Shown: piece after piece, positions 1 to 9,240 of the stretch
Position numbering within the stretch: position 1 is the first letter of the stretch
Layout: the number at the start of each line of letters is the position of its first letter
NCBI GenBank assembly: GCA_964586455.1
Contig: CAZPHV010000020.1
Coordinates: 1-64,000, forward strand
From: Aquimonas sp964586455
GTDB lineage: Bacteria > Pseudomonadota > Gammaproteobacteria > Xanthomonadales > Xanthomonadaceae
DNA: 64,000 nt
Direction: 5' to 3'
The notes under the pieces: generated by a model
Told to the model about the DNA's origin: nothing
Seen by the model: the letters and a program-made list of their open reading frames with translations, nothing else
Database searches by the model: none
Made by a program: the position numbers and the translations under genes

Positions 1-333
1 TCAAACTTCTACCGCCACCCCGGCAGAGCCGGGGGGACTCCCTTGTTGGTCTAGGGCTTGAGCGCTCGTGCTGCAGAAAGCGGCGCGCGCCCAGCCTCAT
101 CCGCGGAGCCCGCGCACTCAACGCAGCGGGTATGGACAAGATTTCGGTCAGCAGCGCAGCGGCACGGCTCGCCGCCCCCCGCTCTTGCGAATCCCCAATC
201 CCGAATCGCGAATCCCGGCTCTTGAGAATCCCGAATCCCGTTCCCGGCCTTCGCGCAAAGCGCTCAGGCGTTCAGCGGCTCGCGCGGCAGTGCCGCGCAA
301 GCGAGCCGCCTCACCCCCAATCCCAGCTCCAAA
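1..333. other. Intergenic DNA, hairpin and repeat element
   Basis: No convincing gene is seen. A short GC hairpin lies at 18-34 (CCCCGGC, loop AGA, GCCGGGG); it has no T-run on the right and is only weakly terminator-like. From 181 to 332 the gap is filled by a composite repeat described separately. The rest is GC-rich sequence without a recognisable signal. Confidence 0.6.
181..332. repeat. Composite repeat, copy A: heptamer array plus double hairpin
   Basis: Four GAATCCC-type heptamers stand at 189-216 and two more at 226-239, then a structured block at 251-309, then another heptamer at 318-324 followed by AGCTCCAA. In the block, GCGGCTCGC (275-283) pairs with GCGAGCCGC (301-309), and an inner stem GCGGC/GCCGC (284-288, 292-296) closes on AGT. 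A second copy with the same spacing lies at 62929-63040. The two copies are seen directly; their function is unknown. Confidence 0.8.
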
Positions 334-1059
334 TCAGCCCACCCGCTGCGCGGGCTCGGTCTCAAGCTCGGCCAAGCGGTAGCCTGCGCTGTGGATCGTA
401 TGCAGCAGCTGCTTCTCGAACGGCTTGTCGATCACCTTGCGCAGGTTGTAGAGGTGGCTGCGCAGGGTGTCGGAGTCGGGCAGCGCATCGCCCCAGATCT
501 CACGCTCGATGTCGCGACGGCTGACCACCCGCGGCGATTCACGCATCAGGATCGTCAGCAGTTTGAGCCCGATCGGCGACAGCTGGAGATCACGGCCGGC
601 GCGGGTCAGACGCAGGGTGGCAGTGTCGAGCACCAGGTCGCCCACCTTCAGTACTTCAGCGCTGACTTGACGGCGATCGCGACGGATCAATGCGCGCACT
701 CGGGCTTCAAGCTCCTGGATGGCGAAAGGCTTGACCAGATAATCGTCGCCACCGGCCTCCAGGCCGCGGACCTTGTCGTCCAAGGTATCGCGCGCGGTCA
801 ACATCAGCACTGGGGTCGATTTCTTGGCTTCCTGACGCAGGCGACGGCAGACTTCAAGGCCATCGATGCGCGGCAGCATCAGATCCAGCACGATCACGTC
901 GTAGCTGTTTTCGACGGCCAGTCGCAGGCCGTCAGCACCGTCGCTGGCGTAATCCACGCCGAAGCCCTTACGCTCCAGGTACTCGCCTACCATCTCCGAA
1001 ATGTTGCGGTTGTCCTCGATCAGGAGGATCAAGCCGGCGGATTCTTCACGTGACTTCAT
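334..1059 (-). CDS. OmpR/PhoB-family response regulator
   Basis: Cytoplasmic two-component response regulator that would switch transcription after phosphorylation by a partner kinase. Residues about 10-125 form a receiver domain with acidic pocket ED, phospho-acceptor D59 in VLDLMLP, T in LTARD and the lysine of LVKPF. Residues about 135-230 form a winged helix of OmpR type ending in HTIHSAGYRL. The length (241 aa) is normal. The ATG is preceded by GGAG at a good distance. The leader holds a small hairpin at 1076-1091. No histidine kinase is adjacent, so the partner is unknown and the regulon cannot be named. Confidence 0.9.
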   Translation of the reverse strand: MKSREESAGLILLIEDNRNISEMVGEYLERKGFGVDYASDGADGLRLAVENSYDVIVLDLMLPRIDGLEVCRRLRQEAKKSTPVLMLTARDTLDDKVRGLEAGGDDYLVKPFAIQELEARVRALIRRDRRQVSAEVLKVGDLVLDTATLRLTRAGRDLQLSPIGLKLLTILMRESPRVVSRRDIEREIWGDALPDSDTLRSHLYNLRKVIDKPFEKQLLHTIHSAGYRLAELETEPAQRVG

Positions 1060-1196
1060 GACAGCGCTCCGGGGGGTCTGTTTTCACAGACGTGAATTGA
1101 TCACGGAGCAGGTGAGATGGGCGTGAATCGATCTTGACAATCCGCAGATGCACAGAACACGAGCGCCGCAGCACGAAGGCCCGGCCGACGACGCGA

Positions 1197-1511
1197 TCAG
1201 AACGGGATGCGTCCGACCAAGATGTCGCGGTACATCACCCAGTCGCCCAGAAACGAATACAGCGGGTGCCGGAACGTCGCGGGGCGATTCTTCTCGAATG
1301 CGAAGTGTCCGATCCAGGCGAAGCCGTAGCCGCACAACAGGGCCGCCAGCAACCACAGCGGTTCGAACGTCAACAGCGCCAGCAGCGCGCAGACCAGCGC
1401 CCCGCTGCTGCCGACAAAGTGCAGCCGGCGGCAGGTTCGATTGGAATGCTCTGAGAGATAGTACGGGTAGAACTCGCTGAAGCGGTCGAAGCCGCCATCA
1501 GTGGTGGCCAT
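1197..1511 (-). CDS. DUF962 / Mpo1-like membrane protein
   Basis: Small integral membrane protein of about 104 aa. It has the family layout: an N-terminal FxEFYPYYLSEHSN segment, HFVGS, two hydrophobic segments near the middle, GHFAFEKNRPATF and HPLYSFLGDW towards the end. Yeast Mpo1 of this family is a dioxygenase acting on 2-hydroxy fatty acids; the conserved histidines seen here (in SEHSN, RLHFVG, GHFAFEKN and RHPLYS) fit such a metal site, but the bacterial role is an inference. The start at 1511 was chosen over upstream codons because GGAG sits six bases before it. It is separated from the regulator downstream by about 140 bp. Confidence 0.8.
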   Translation of the reverse strand: MATTDGGFDRFSEFYPYYLSEHSNRTCRRLHFVGSSGALVCALLALLTFEPLWLLAALLCGYGFAWIGHFAFEKNRPATFRHPLYSFLGDWVMYRDILVGRIPF

Positions 1512-1671
1512 CGGGGTCTCCATGAGGTTCCGGCAGGCCACCCTGCGTTTGCAGGCAGCACGAATCAAGCTGCACTGCGAGACGAGGCCCCCAGATGCAA
1601 GACGCCCCGGCCTGGGCCGGGGGTCTGACGAAGGTGCCGATCCCTCAGCAAGCGGTCGCCACGTCGGTTCT

Positions 1672-2391
1672 TCAGTCGATGCTCAGCGCGCCGCGCGTGC
1701 GATCGCGGCGACGGTCATCGGCCGCGTCGAACTCGCGCATGCAGCGGTCCTGCTTGACCATCACGCATTCGAGATAGTCCGTGATCATCACCAGCGACGC
1801 GCGGATCGCCTTGCCGGCGGGGGTATTGTTCTCGTTGGCCAGCGCTCCGCCGAACCCACCGCGGTACAGCCCTACGCTCATGCCACCGCTCTTGGCCTCG
1901 CCTTCGATGGTGCGAACGAATTCGATCTCACCGGTTTCGCTGTTGACGACGCGCAGGTCGACCGCGACGTAGGCCCGGCTGCTCTTGCCGCCCAGGGAAA
2001 CCCCGCGGAAGCTGATGCCACCGCCGGTGCTGGCGGTGTTTTCCTCGTAGCTGGTGACCGTGCCCATGATCAGGTACTTCGCACCCGTCAGCTGGCCAAT
2101 GCGCGCGCCTTGGCCGGGGGCCATGCGTCCGGAAGCCGCCAGGTTCTGCTCCTGCAGCACCGATTCCAGCCGCGAGCGCTCGACTACGCTGAAGGCGCGC
2201 GTCGCCACCAGTTCATTGGCGAGCATGCCTGACAGCTCCCAACCCACTCCGCCGCGAAACCAGCCCGCGCCGGATTCGTTCTTGAACTCCGCCACAGCCA
2301 CGGTCACGCGCTCACCGCGTTGAGCGTGGGCGGGCTGGATGCCGGTAAGCGCCGCTACGGCCAGAACGCAGGCCATCATCGACTTGATCAT
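1672..2391 (-). CDS. CsgG/HfaB-like secreted protein
   Basis: Exported protein of 239 aa. A signal peptide (MIKSMMACVLAVAALTG, cleavage after AHA) is followed by a CsgG-type domain: VTVAVAEFKN, LVATRAFSVVERSRL, then GAKYLIMGTVTSYEE and AYVAVDLRVVNSETGEI. CsgG proteins make outer-membrane secretion channels for curli; related stand-alone proteins occur widely without curli genes. No lipobox cysteine is seen at the signal cleavage site, unlike true CsgG, and no csg genes are nearby, so a curli role is doubtful. The start at 2391 is preferred because GGGAGAA lies just before it. Confidence 0.75.
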   Translation of the reverse strand: MIKSMMACVLAVAALTGIQPAHAQRGERVTVAVAEFKNESGAGWFRGGVGWELSGMLANELVATRAFSVVERSRLESVLQEQNLAASGRMAPGQGARIGQLTGAKYLIMGTVTSYEENTASTGGGISFRGVSLGGKSSRAYVAVDLRVVNSETGEIEFVRTIEGEAKSGGMSVGLYRGGFGGALANENNTPAGKAIRASLVMITDYLECVMVKQDRCMREFDAADDRRRDRTRGALSID

Positions 2392-2586
2392 TGCGTGTTC
2401 TCCCTGTTGGAACCCCAAAGGAACGACTCCGGCGAGGAGCGTCCCAGCTGCAAAACCCGCGTGAAAGCCTACGCCTTCGCCGTGGACTCAGACAGGACTA
2501 ACGGGGCTGGGCGGAAAAACAGGCCATCGGGCCTGCAGCCTTCGCGCCCTTCATTCATCTTCATGCGAACCGCCAGTCGTGACCGC

Positions 2587-3408
2587 TCACAGCAGTTGGA
2601 AGCGATCCGCATCCAAGTGGGCCGGGAAGCGCTGGCGGTGGGCCGTCAGCGCGGCGGCATCAAGGCGGGTCGTCACCACCTGCGGCAGCGCGCCCAGTTC
2701 GACCAGAGGCTGGCCCAGCGCATCGAGCGCGACGCTGTCGCCTGCATATGCAATCTCGTTGCCATCCACGCCCACGCGATTCACGCCCACCACGCAGGCA
2801 AGGTTTTCGATGGCCCGCGCGCGCAGCAGAGTCTGCCAGGCATAGCGGCGCGCGGCCGGCCAGTTGGCCACCCACAGGATCAGGTCGTAGTCGAGGCGGC
2901 CCGCCGCGTCATCGAACTCATTGCGGGCGAACACCGGAAAGCGCAGGTCGTAGCAGACCTGCGGGCAGATCCGCCAGCCACGCCAGTCGACCACGAGCTT
3001 TCGCCCACCGGCGGCGTAGCGCTCATGCTCGCGCGCCATCCGGAACAGATGTCGCTTGTCGTAATGCGCCAGTGCGCCGTCGGGGGTAGCGAACAGCAGG
3101 CGATTGAACACCTGCCCGCCTTCGCGAATCACCATTGAGCCGGTGACCGCGGCGTCCACATCGCGAGCGAGCTGACGCAGCCAGGCGACGCTCGGGCCGT
3201 GCATGGTCTCGGCCTCGCCGATCGCCTCATTCGAAAAGCCCGAGGTGAAGGTCTCCGGCAGCACCACCAGGTCGGTCTCGCCTGTTAAAGGGCGCACCAG
3301 GTCACCGTAGAGCTCGCGATTGGCGTCGGCATCACGCCAGACCGTGGCCGCCTGCACCAGGGAAACGCGAAGGTCCTGCGAGGGCTGCGTGGGCTCGGAC
3401 ATCGGCAT
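2587..3408 (-). CDS. Omega-amidase, nitrilase superfamily (YafV/Nit2-like)
   Basis: Cytoplasmic carbon-nitrogen hydrolase of 273 aa. The catalytic Glu-Lys-Cys triad is visible: E52 in LPETF, K118 in YDKRHLF and C152 in QVCYDLRFP. Family members closest to this pattern hydrolyse alpha-ketoglutaramate and alpha-ketosuccinamate to ammonia and the 2-oxoacid. Its ATG overlaps the TGA of the upstream aminotransferase (ATGA at 3405-3408), so translation is probably coupled; that partner can produce ketoglutaramate by transaminating from glutamine. A second ATG two codons in is also possible. Substrate assignment is inference from family and context. Confidence 0.88.
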   Translation of the reverse strand: MPMSEPTQPSQDLRVSLVQAATVWRDADANRELYGDLVRPLTGETDLVVLPETFTSGFSNEAIGEAETMHGPSVAWLRQLARDVDAAVTGSMVIREGGQVFNRLLFATPDGALAHYDKRHLFRMAREHERYAAGGRKLVVDWRGWRICPQVCYDLRFPVFARNEFDDAAGRLDYDLILWVANWPAARRYAWQTLLRARAIENLACVVGVNRVGVDGNEIAYAGDSVALDALGQPLVELGALPQVVTTRLDAAALTAHRQRFPAHLDADRFQLL

Positions 3409-4556
3409 CAGACCTTGACCAGACGTTCAATCGCCGCGGCCATGGTGGCCTCGGTCTTGGCAAAGCACAGGCGAATCACCCGCTGCTCCTTTGGCGGGTC
3501 GGCGTAGAAGGGCGAAAGCGGGATCGCGGTGACGCCCTTCTCGATGGTCAGCCAGCGGCAGAATTCCAGGTCACTGAGGTCCGATACCGCCGAGTAGTCG
3601 ACCAGCTGAAAGTAGCCGCCGGGCACCGGCAAGCATTGGAAGCGCGTCGCGCCCAACTGCTCGCGGAAGGCATCGCGCTTGCGCTGATAGAACCCGGGCA
3701 GCTCCAGATGATGCTCGGGGTGGTGTTCAAGCATCTCGGCCAAAGCCCACTGCGCGGGCGCGAAGCTACAGAAAGTCAGGTACTGATGAACCTTGCGAAA
3801 CTCGGCGCTGAGCGCGGCTGGCGCCACCGCGTAGCCCAGTTTCCAGCCAGTGCAGTGATACGTCTTGCCGAAGCTGGACACCACGAAGCTGCGCGCGGCC
3901 AGTTCGGCATGCCCGAGCACGCTGAGGTGCGGCACGCCATCGAAGACGATGTGCTCGTAGACCTCATCCGAGAGCACCAGGATGTCGGTGTCGCGCACGA
4001 TGTCGGCGAGTGCATCCAGATCGGCCTGGGCGAACACGGCGCCGGACGGGTTGTGCGGAGAGTTCACCAGGATCATCCGCGTCTTCGCCGTCACCGCAGC
4101 CCGCACGCGCTGCCAGTCGACACTGAAGTCGCCGGAGTTCAGCGGCACATGCACCGCGACCGCTCCGGCAAGATCGACCGCGGGCTCATAGCAGTCGTAG
4201 CACGGGTCCAGCAGGATCACCTCATCGCCCGGCCGAACCACCGCATGAATGGCAGCGAAGATGGCTTCGGTGGCGCCACTGGTGACGGTGATCTCGCGCT
4301 CGACGTCAATCACCGCGCCGTAGAGCGCCAGCGATTTGGCGGCGATCTGCTCGCGCAGGGGTGCTACGCCGTGCATCGGCGCGTACTGGTTGCGGCCGGC
4401 GCGCATCGCGCGTACCAGAGCCTCTTGCAGGAAGGCCGGCGTTTCGAAGTCCGGAAACCCTTGGCCGAGGTTGACCGCGCCGTGCTGGGCAGCGAGCTGC
4501 GACATCACGGTGAAGATGGTGGTGCCGACCTTGGGCAGCTTGGTTTCGATCTGCAT
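3408..4556 (-). CDS. PLP-dependent methionine/glutamine aminotransferase (YbdL-like)
   Basis: Class I/II aminotransferase of 382 aa, cytoplasmic, fold type I. Seen: N-terminal NLGQGFPDFETP, YAPMHGVAPLREQIA, the NSPHNPSG segment, SDEVYEHIVFDG, and the PLP lysine K231 in SSFGKTYHCTGWKLG; the C-terminal arginine lies in RVIRLCFAK. The pattern matches YbdL/kynurenine aminotransferase-type enzymes, which in E. coli prefer methionine. The start MQIETKLPK at 4556 is favoured over codons up to 4601 because family proteins begin here. Together with the overlapping omega-amidase it suggests the last transamination step of methionine salvage with glutamine as donor. Confidence 0.88.
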   Translation of the reverse strand: MQIETKLPKVGTTIFTVMSQLAAQHGAVNLGQGFPDFETPAFLQEALVRAMRAGRNQYAPMHGVAPLREQIAAKSLALYGAVIDVEREITVTSGATEAIFAAIHAVVRPGDEVILLDPCYDCYEPAVDLAGAVAVHVPLNSGDFSVDWQRVRAAVTAKTRMILVNSPHNPSGAVFAQADLDALADIVRDTDILVLSDEVYEHIVFDGVPHLSVLGHAELAARSFVVSSFGKTYHCTGWKLGYAVAPAALSAEFRKVHQYLTFCSFAPAQWALAEMLEHHPEHHLELPGFYQRKRDAFREQLGATRFQCLPVPGGYFQLVDYSAVSDLSDLEFCRWLTIEKGVTAIPLSPFYADPPKEQRVIRLCFAKTEATMAAAIERLVKV

Positions 4557-4653
4557 TGCGCCTTCGCTTTGGCAGTTGAACGGCGCGCAAGCGTAGCCCA
4601 ATCAGACTGCAGCGGTTGCGGCGGTTTCGCCTGATCCCGGCGTCACTGGCGTG

Positions 4654-7600
4654 TCAGGGCGGGCAGCCCAGCGCGCTCGACAGACGGTTCATCGGATGGC
4701 TGCGAGCCCAACTGCCGGACAACGGAGCCGCGAAGTCGAGCACGGTATCCAGGCGGCTCGGCTCGGCGCCCTGGTACACCACCTGCAGGCTGCCGACGGG
4801 CGTCGATCGCACCGGTGCATAGACGCAGAGCGGGCAGCTGCCCCGAAACTGCAGGAGGTCCATGAATCCCGCACCAAAGGGTTGGCCCGACGAGCCCAGC
4901 ACCCAGCGCGGCCAGCCGCGAGCGTCGTACAGAAAGCTGGCAACGACACCTTGATCGGGCGACACGTCCAGGCTGTAACCGAAGCCGGAGTTGTCGACGT
5001 CGTACCAAAGGCCGTTCAGGTCAACTGAGGAGCTCTGCGAGCTTGCACAACGATCGCCACCAATCCAGCGAACGGGCTCACTGCCAAAGCGACCATCCAG
5101 CTCGAACCCAAACTGCATGCGCTGCTCGGAATCCGGTGCGATCACGACCTGACCGACCTCGACCGGACGCGCAACGCTACCGTTCCAGACCAGGCGCTGC
5201 AGCGGTGCCGACCAGCGCGGCCCCCGAGACGCGGGCGCCGACCCGATGTACCAGGTCGGCGTACCGTCTTCGAGATAGGTGTACCAGACGAAACCCCAAC
5301 TGCTTCCAAATTCGTACAGGAACAGGCCTGAACCACTGCGATCGGGGTTGTACCATGCGCCAAAACGGGGCTGCACCAGACTTTGATCGCCGTCCATTTC
5401 AAGCCAGAGTGAGGTTTCGACCGGCTCGTCGCTCGCGTTACGCAGACTGACCCACCAGCGTCCGGGGTGAATGCTGCCGGCACTCAGCCGGGCCAATGCA
5501 GGGTTGCCCGCCGCGCCCGCTATCGTGTTGGTCACACTTGCGGCACGAACCACGGAAGGCATGCTCGGTGCCATGTCACGGGCCAGATCAATGCGAACCG
5601 CTCCGCTTCCCTGGGCAATCAGCTTGAGCTCACGCGCCGATTCCGGCACATCGATGTAGTAGCCGCTTCGAACCTCACCGGGCGCCAACCTGAAGGGCAT
5701 CGACTGCCCCTCAACCAGTGGCCGCGCCGCCGGCATGGAACTGTCGCGGATCAGGCTGACCGGAATGCGAGCGAACGGCTCGGCACCCGCGCGTGCGCGC
5801 AGGCTGAGCATGAACGCGCGGCGCTCCCCGGCCAGCCAAGTTGGATCGTTCCAAGCCAGACGAATTGGAAAGCTTTCTCCCTCACTCAGGACCGAGGGCG
5901 CGCTGGCAACCACTTCAGGACGTGCGGAAGGCTGCGGGTCAAGCAACACCGCTCGCAGCTCGACCGCCGCCGGAAGTTGGCCCTGCGCAGACTGGTTGCG
6001 GGCCATGACCCAGATCCGACTGACGCTGCCGCTCTGTTGGAGGTCCAGCTCACAGCGCGGAGCGTTGCCCTGAGTGGCGCACAGCTGTTCGCCGGCTTCG
6101 GGGTTGCCATTGCCGTTGTAGTCCACGCCCACATACAGGCCGATCGGGAGGGCGCCCGTGCTTGACGCTTCGGCTATCAGCTGGAAGCGCCTGGGCGCAT
6201 CCGACAACGCAGCCGGCAGTTCGAGCAGGTAGTGGAATGCGCCCTCACCCGGCGCGGAATAGGCCGTGCCGGACGCGGGTGCAGGCGCGAGATTCCTGGT
6301 CTCAGAGTTGACCCTCGACAGGGCACCCGCCTCCACCACCAGATCGTCCAGCGCCGCGAGCCCGGACAGAGTCAGGTCACGCATGCCGGCGTCCGGCTGT
6401 GCGCCCAGCTCGATGCGCGGGGGCAGCACGCCCGGGTCGGCGTACACGGTCAAGGGCAGGCGCAATTCGCCGGGAGCATCCAAGCGTTCCAGCGTGACCT
6501 CGCCGTCGAGCCAGCGCCCCACATCGGCGCCGCGGCTCAGGTCGACACTGATGTCCAAGCGCCGGACGTCTCCGGGGCCCAAATCGAAGCTGACCGGGTT
6601 CACGCTAGCCTGGCCACCCGGTAGCCGCACACTGGCCGTCCAGCGACCGCCCCCGGCCACATCCCGCAGGGTGCGCGAAAACCTGCAAACGCCTCGGCAG
6701 CGCTCATGCAGCATGCCCGGCAGATTCAACTGCCACGGCTGCCCACCAGTGCTGGGGCGGGCCTCCCGGAACTGTGCACCGCTGGCCTCCAGAACCAGGC
6801 CAGCGCTGGCGGCAGCAGCGACATCGAGCCCGCCGGCACCCACTTCGATGCGCCGGGCCGGCGTCACTTCGTCTTCAGACAGCAGACCCGACCGGGCGGT
6901 CAACATCAGCGCGGACTGGATTTGATCCACCCGCCATTCGGGCCGCAGGGAGCGCAGCAGCGCGGCGGCACCGGCCACGTGCGGCGCGGCCATCGAAGTA
7001 CCGCTCAGCGTACGTACGCCCATGCCAGTCCCGCTGGCCGACAGCACACCGGTGCCGGGTGCGGCGATCGAAGGCAGCATCACGCCGCCGTACTGGATCG
7101 GGCCGCGGCCGCTAGTTGCAGACAGTCGATCGCCCAAGGCTGCATCCTGAATAAGGCGCGCGCCTTCGATGCGTACCAGCTCGCCTCCGGCCAAGAGCCA
7201 GGCCTTGAGCTGCTCGCCCGCCTGATAGCCGATGTGGATCGAAGGAATGCTGTGCGTGTCGTTGGCGAGGCTCTCGCCATCGCCGATCGTGTTGACGAGG
7301 ATCATGCCGCCGCCACCTGCGCGCCGGACGTTGTCGCTCTTGGCGAGTCGCGCCTGGGTACCGCGCAGACACACCACGATTTCGCCGTTGAACCGATTGG
7401 GTGTATCGGCCCAGGGATTGCTGCTGCCGTCGGGTGTGCCAGAGGTATGGATGCCCAAGCCGCTGCCGGTCGCGCAGCCCGGAAAATCGGTGGGGAACAC
7501 CACTCGCGCCGGGCCGTAGCCCGCCGTGTTGCCCGCGCCGAACACGCTGCCGCCGCCCGGCGGCTGCATCGAGCCACCACTGAAATCGACGAGTCGATTG

Positions 7601-8757
7601 CCGATTCGGCGGTCGTGGCTGATGTTGGCCACACTGATTACCCAGGGCGCATTGCCAGGCGAGGTGACGCTGCCGAGACTGGGCCCCTCGTTACCCGCCG
7701 CCACGACCGGCACGATACCGGCCTCGCGTGCGGCCAGCAGGGCCAGCGCATCGCTGCTGGCCCAAGGATCGCTCGGAGTGCCACCGATCGAGTAGTTGAT
7801 GATGTCGACGCCATCAGCGACCGCCGCATTGATTGCCGCAACCAGCCAGCTGCCCAAACACTTGGCTTCGACTTCGCAAGCCTTGTAGACCATCAGATGC
7901 GCGTGCGGCGCGACGCCTGACACCTCACGCTCGATGCTCTCGCCGGCCATATTGACGTTTACGCGCAGCAGGTTGCCTACCGCCGTGCCCGCGACATGTG
8001 AACCGTGGCCTTCGAAGTCGAGCCCGTTGTCGGGCTCTAGGCTGCTGCTGCCCAGCGTGAAATCGCGTAGCACCACCAGTTTGCCGTTGCAGGGCGGGCT
8101 GGTCGGGTGAGCGCAGATCGAGGGCGACAGGCTGCGCGGAAAGCTGTGAATGTGGCCGTCGACCGGCCCCTGACCCGCGAACGAGGGATGCTCAACGTTC
8201 AAGCCGGTGTCGATCACCCCGACCACGACCCCGGCGCCACGAGTCGGAACACCAGCAGCGCCCGACCACAGTGCAGGCGCCCCCACCCAGGCTGGGCCCG
8301 CATCGCTCTGCGGACTGCGCACGAAGTCAGGCTCGACTCGGCTTACGCCCGGAAGATCAGCGATCAGGCCTGCCTCTGAAGGAGAGAGGTCCAACACCAG
8401 GGCATTCAGCACAAGGTCCAGCGCGACCTGGGGTTTCAGGGATCGCCCCAGCAGGCGTGCCGCCCCCTGCCGGAACTCGGCCTGCTCTTCGCCAAGATAG
8501 GCGCGATACGCCTTGACCGCCGGGCGCGAGACGTCCAGTCGAGGCACACCCGCGGTTTTGGGGTGGGTGGGCGCAAGCCCGCGCTTGCGGGCGTCAGCGT
8601 CGGCTGCGAAGCCTTCGAACAAGGCCGCGGGAGGCGACTGCAGGTGCACGATATAGCGACCCGAAGACTCCGCCTGCACCTCGGCCGCTCCCAGATTGAA
8701 GGGTGCCAGCAGGGCGCACAGCAACAGCAGCAGTGGATTAGGCCGGGAGCAGGGCAT
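4654..8757 (-). CDS. Large secreted S8 (subtilisin-like) serine protease
   Basis: Secreted protease of 1367 aa. Order: signal peptide (1-about 25), inhibitor I9-like propeptide (about 33-145), catalytic domain from about 160 with D183 in VIDTG, H251 in GHGSHVAGT, oxyanion N in AAGNEG (about 355) and S588 in GTSMAAPHVAG. A PA-like insertion lies between histidine and serine (about 400-540). The C-terminal half is beta-rich and ends with two related segments near residues 1134 and 1251 (WYNPDRSGSG and WYDVDNSGFG), each followed by a WY-rich stretch. Such tails are common on exported Xanthomonadales proteins. Natural substrate unknown. A gap of about 100 bp separates it from the aminotransferase downstream. 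Confidence 0.93.
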   Translation of the reverse strand: MPCSRPNPLLLLLCALLAPFNLGAAEVQAESSGRYIVHLQSPPAALFEGFAADADARKRGLAPTHPKTAGVPRLDVSRPAVKAYRAYLGEEQAEFRQGAARLLGRSLKPQVALDLVLNALVLDLSPSEAGLIADLPGVSRVEPDFVRSPQSDAGPAWVGAPALWSGAAGVPTRGAGVVVGVIDTGLNVEHPSFAGQGPVDGHIHSFPRSLSPSICAHPTSPPCNGKLVVLRDFTLGSSSLEPDNGLDFEGHGSHVAGTAVGNLLRVNVNMAGESIEREVSGVAPHAHLMVYKACEVEAKCLGSWLVAAINAAVADGVDIINYSIGGTPSDPWASSDALALLAAREAGIVPVVAAGNEGPSLGSVTSPGNAPWVISVANISHDRRIGNRLVDFSGGSMQPPGGGSVFGAGNTAGYGPARVVFPTDFPGCATGSGLGIHTSGTPDGSSNPWADTPNRFNGEIVVCLRGTQARLAKSDNVRRAGGGGMILVNTIGDGESLANDTHSIPSIHIGYQAGEQLKAWLLAGGELVRIEGARLIQDAALGDRLSATSGRGPIQYGGVMLPSIAAPGTGVLSASGTGMGVRTLSGTSMAAPHVAGAAALLRSLRPEWRVDQIQSALMLTARSGLLSEDEVTPARRIEVGAGGLDVAAAASAGLVLEASGAQFREARPSTGGQPWQLNLPGMLHERCRGVCRFSRTLRDVAGGGRWTASVRLPGGQASVNPVSFDLGPGDVRRLDISVDLSRGADVGRWLDGEVTLERLDAPGELRLPLTVYADPGVLPPRIELGAQPDAGMRDLTLSGLAALDDLVVEAGALSRVNSETRNLAPAPASGTAYSAPGEGAFHYLLELPAALSDAPRRFQLIAEASSTGALPIGLYVGVDYNGNGNPEAGEQLCATQGNAPRCELDLQQSGSVSRIWVMARNQSAQGQLPAAVELRAVLLDPQPSARPEVVASAPSVLSEGESFPIRLAWNDPTWLAGERRAFMLSLRARAGAEPFARIPVSLIRDSSMPAARPLVEGQSMPFRLAPGEVRSGYYIDVPESARELKLIAQGSGAVRIDLARDMAPSMPSVVRAASVTNTIAGAAGNPALARLSAGSIHPGRWWVSLRNASDEPVETSLWLEMDGDQSLVQPRFGAWYNPDRSGSGLFLYEFGSSWGFVWYTYLEDGTPTWYIGSAPASRGPRWSAPLQRLVWNGSVARPVEVGQVVIAPDSEQRMQFGFELDGRFGSEPVRWIGGDRCASSQSSSVDLNGLWYDVDNSGFGYSLDVSPDQGVVASFLYDARGWPRWVLGSSGQPFGAGFMDLLQFRGSCPLCVYAPVRSTPVGSLQVVYQGAEPSRLDTVLDFAAPLSGSWARSHPMNRLSSALGCPP

Positions 8758-9240
8758 GTGGACGCAGCGGCGCTGAGCGCTTCTTGATGTAGTTCGTGCA
8801 GTGTAACTAGCGGATCGAAAAGCGAAAGTGTGGGTCTGTAGCGAGTGTGTAGCGCTGCCGCAGCCGTCCCAAGGAGCTCTGCAGCTGGCAGGCGCCGCGC
8901 GCCGGGGCGGAAGAAGGCGAGAAAAACTTACGCCTCAAACACTTAGCGAAGCTTATCGGTCCGTGCAGCCCTTGGCTGCAGGGGCAGGCGCGGCGACGCA
9001 TATCCGAGCGCATCAACCCTCGAACCAAAGGCTTGCACGCCTGATCCACGAACTCGCGAGCCCCCAGCGCACCGTGTTTTGCTTGACCATTCGCGCTTAC
9101 CCGAGATGCTCAGTCCCGAAGTGACGCAAGCCAGCGGACGCGAGTTCCGCGCAGCGGCGCTCCGGCATCAACACAAGCAGCCTTGGCCGGATACACAGAC
9201 TTGATCCAGCGCATCGACGCCCCCTGCCCCCACCGGTAGC
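8758..9240. other. Intergenic DNA between divergent protease and ccm operon
   Basis: No gene with convincing coding signs is seen in 483 bp. Both flanking transcripts should start here: the protease leftwards and ccmA rightwards. One short hairpin, TGCAGCC-CTT-GGCTGCA, lies at 8964-8980. Clear promoter hexamers were not identified with confidence. Confidence 0.5.

Noticed and set aside
6706..7920. 404-codon open frame on the plus strand within the protease gene
   Set aside because: It lies antisense to a protease frame with intact catalytic motifs; high G+C keeps antisense frames open, and the translation shows no domain.
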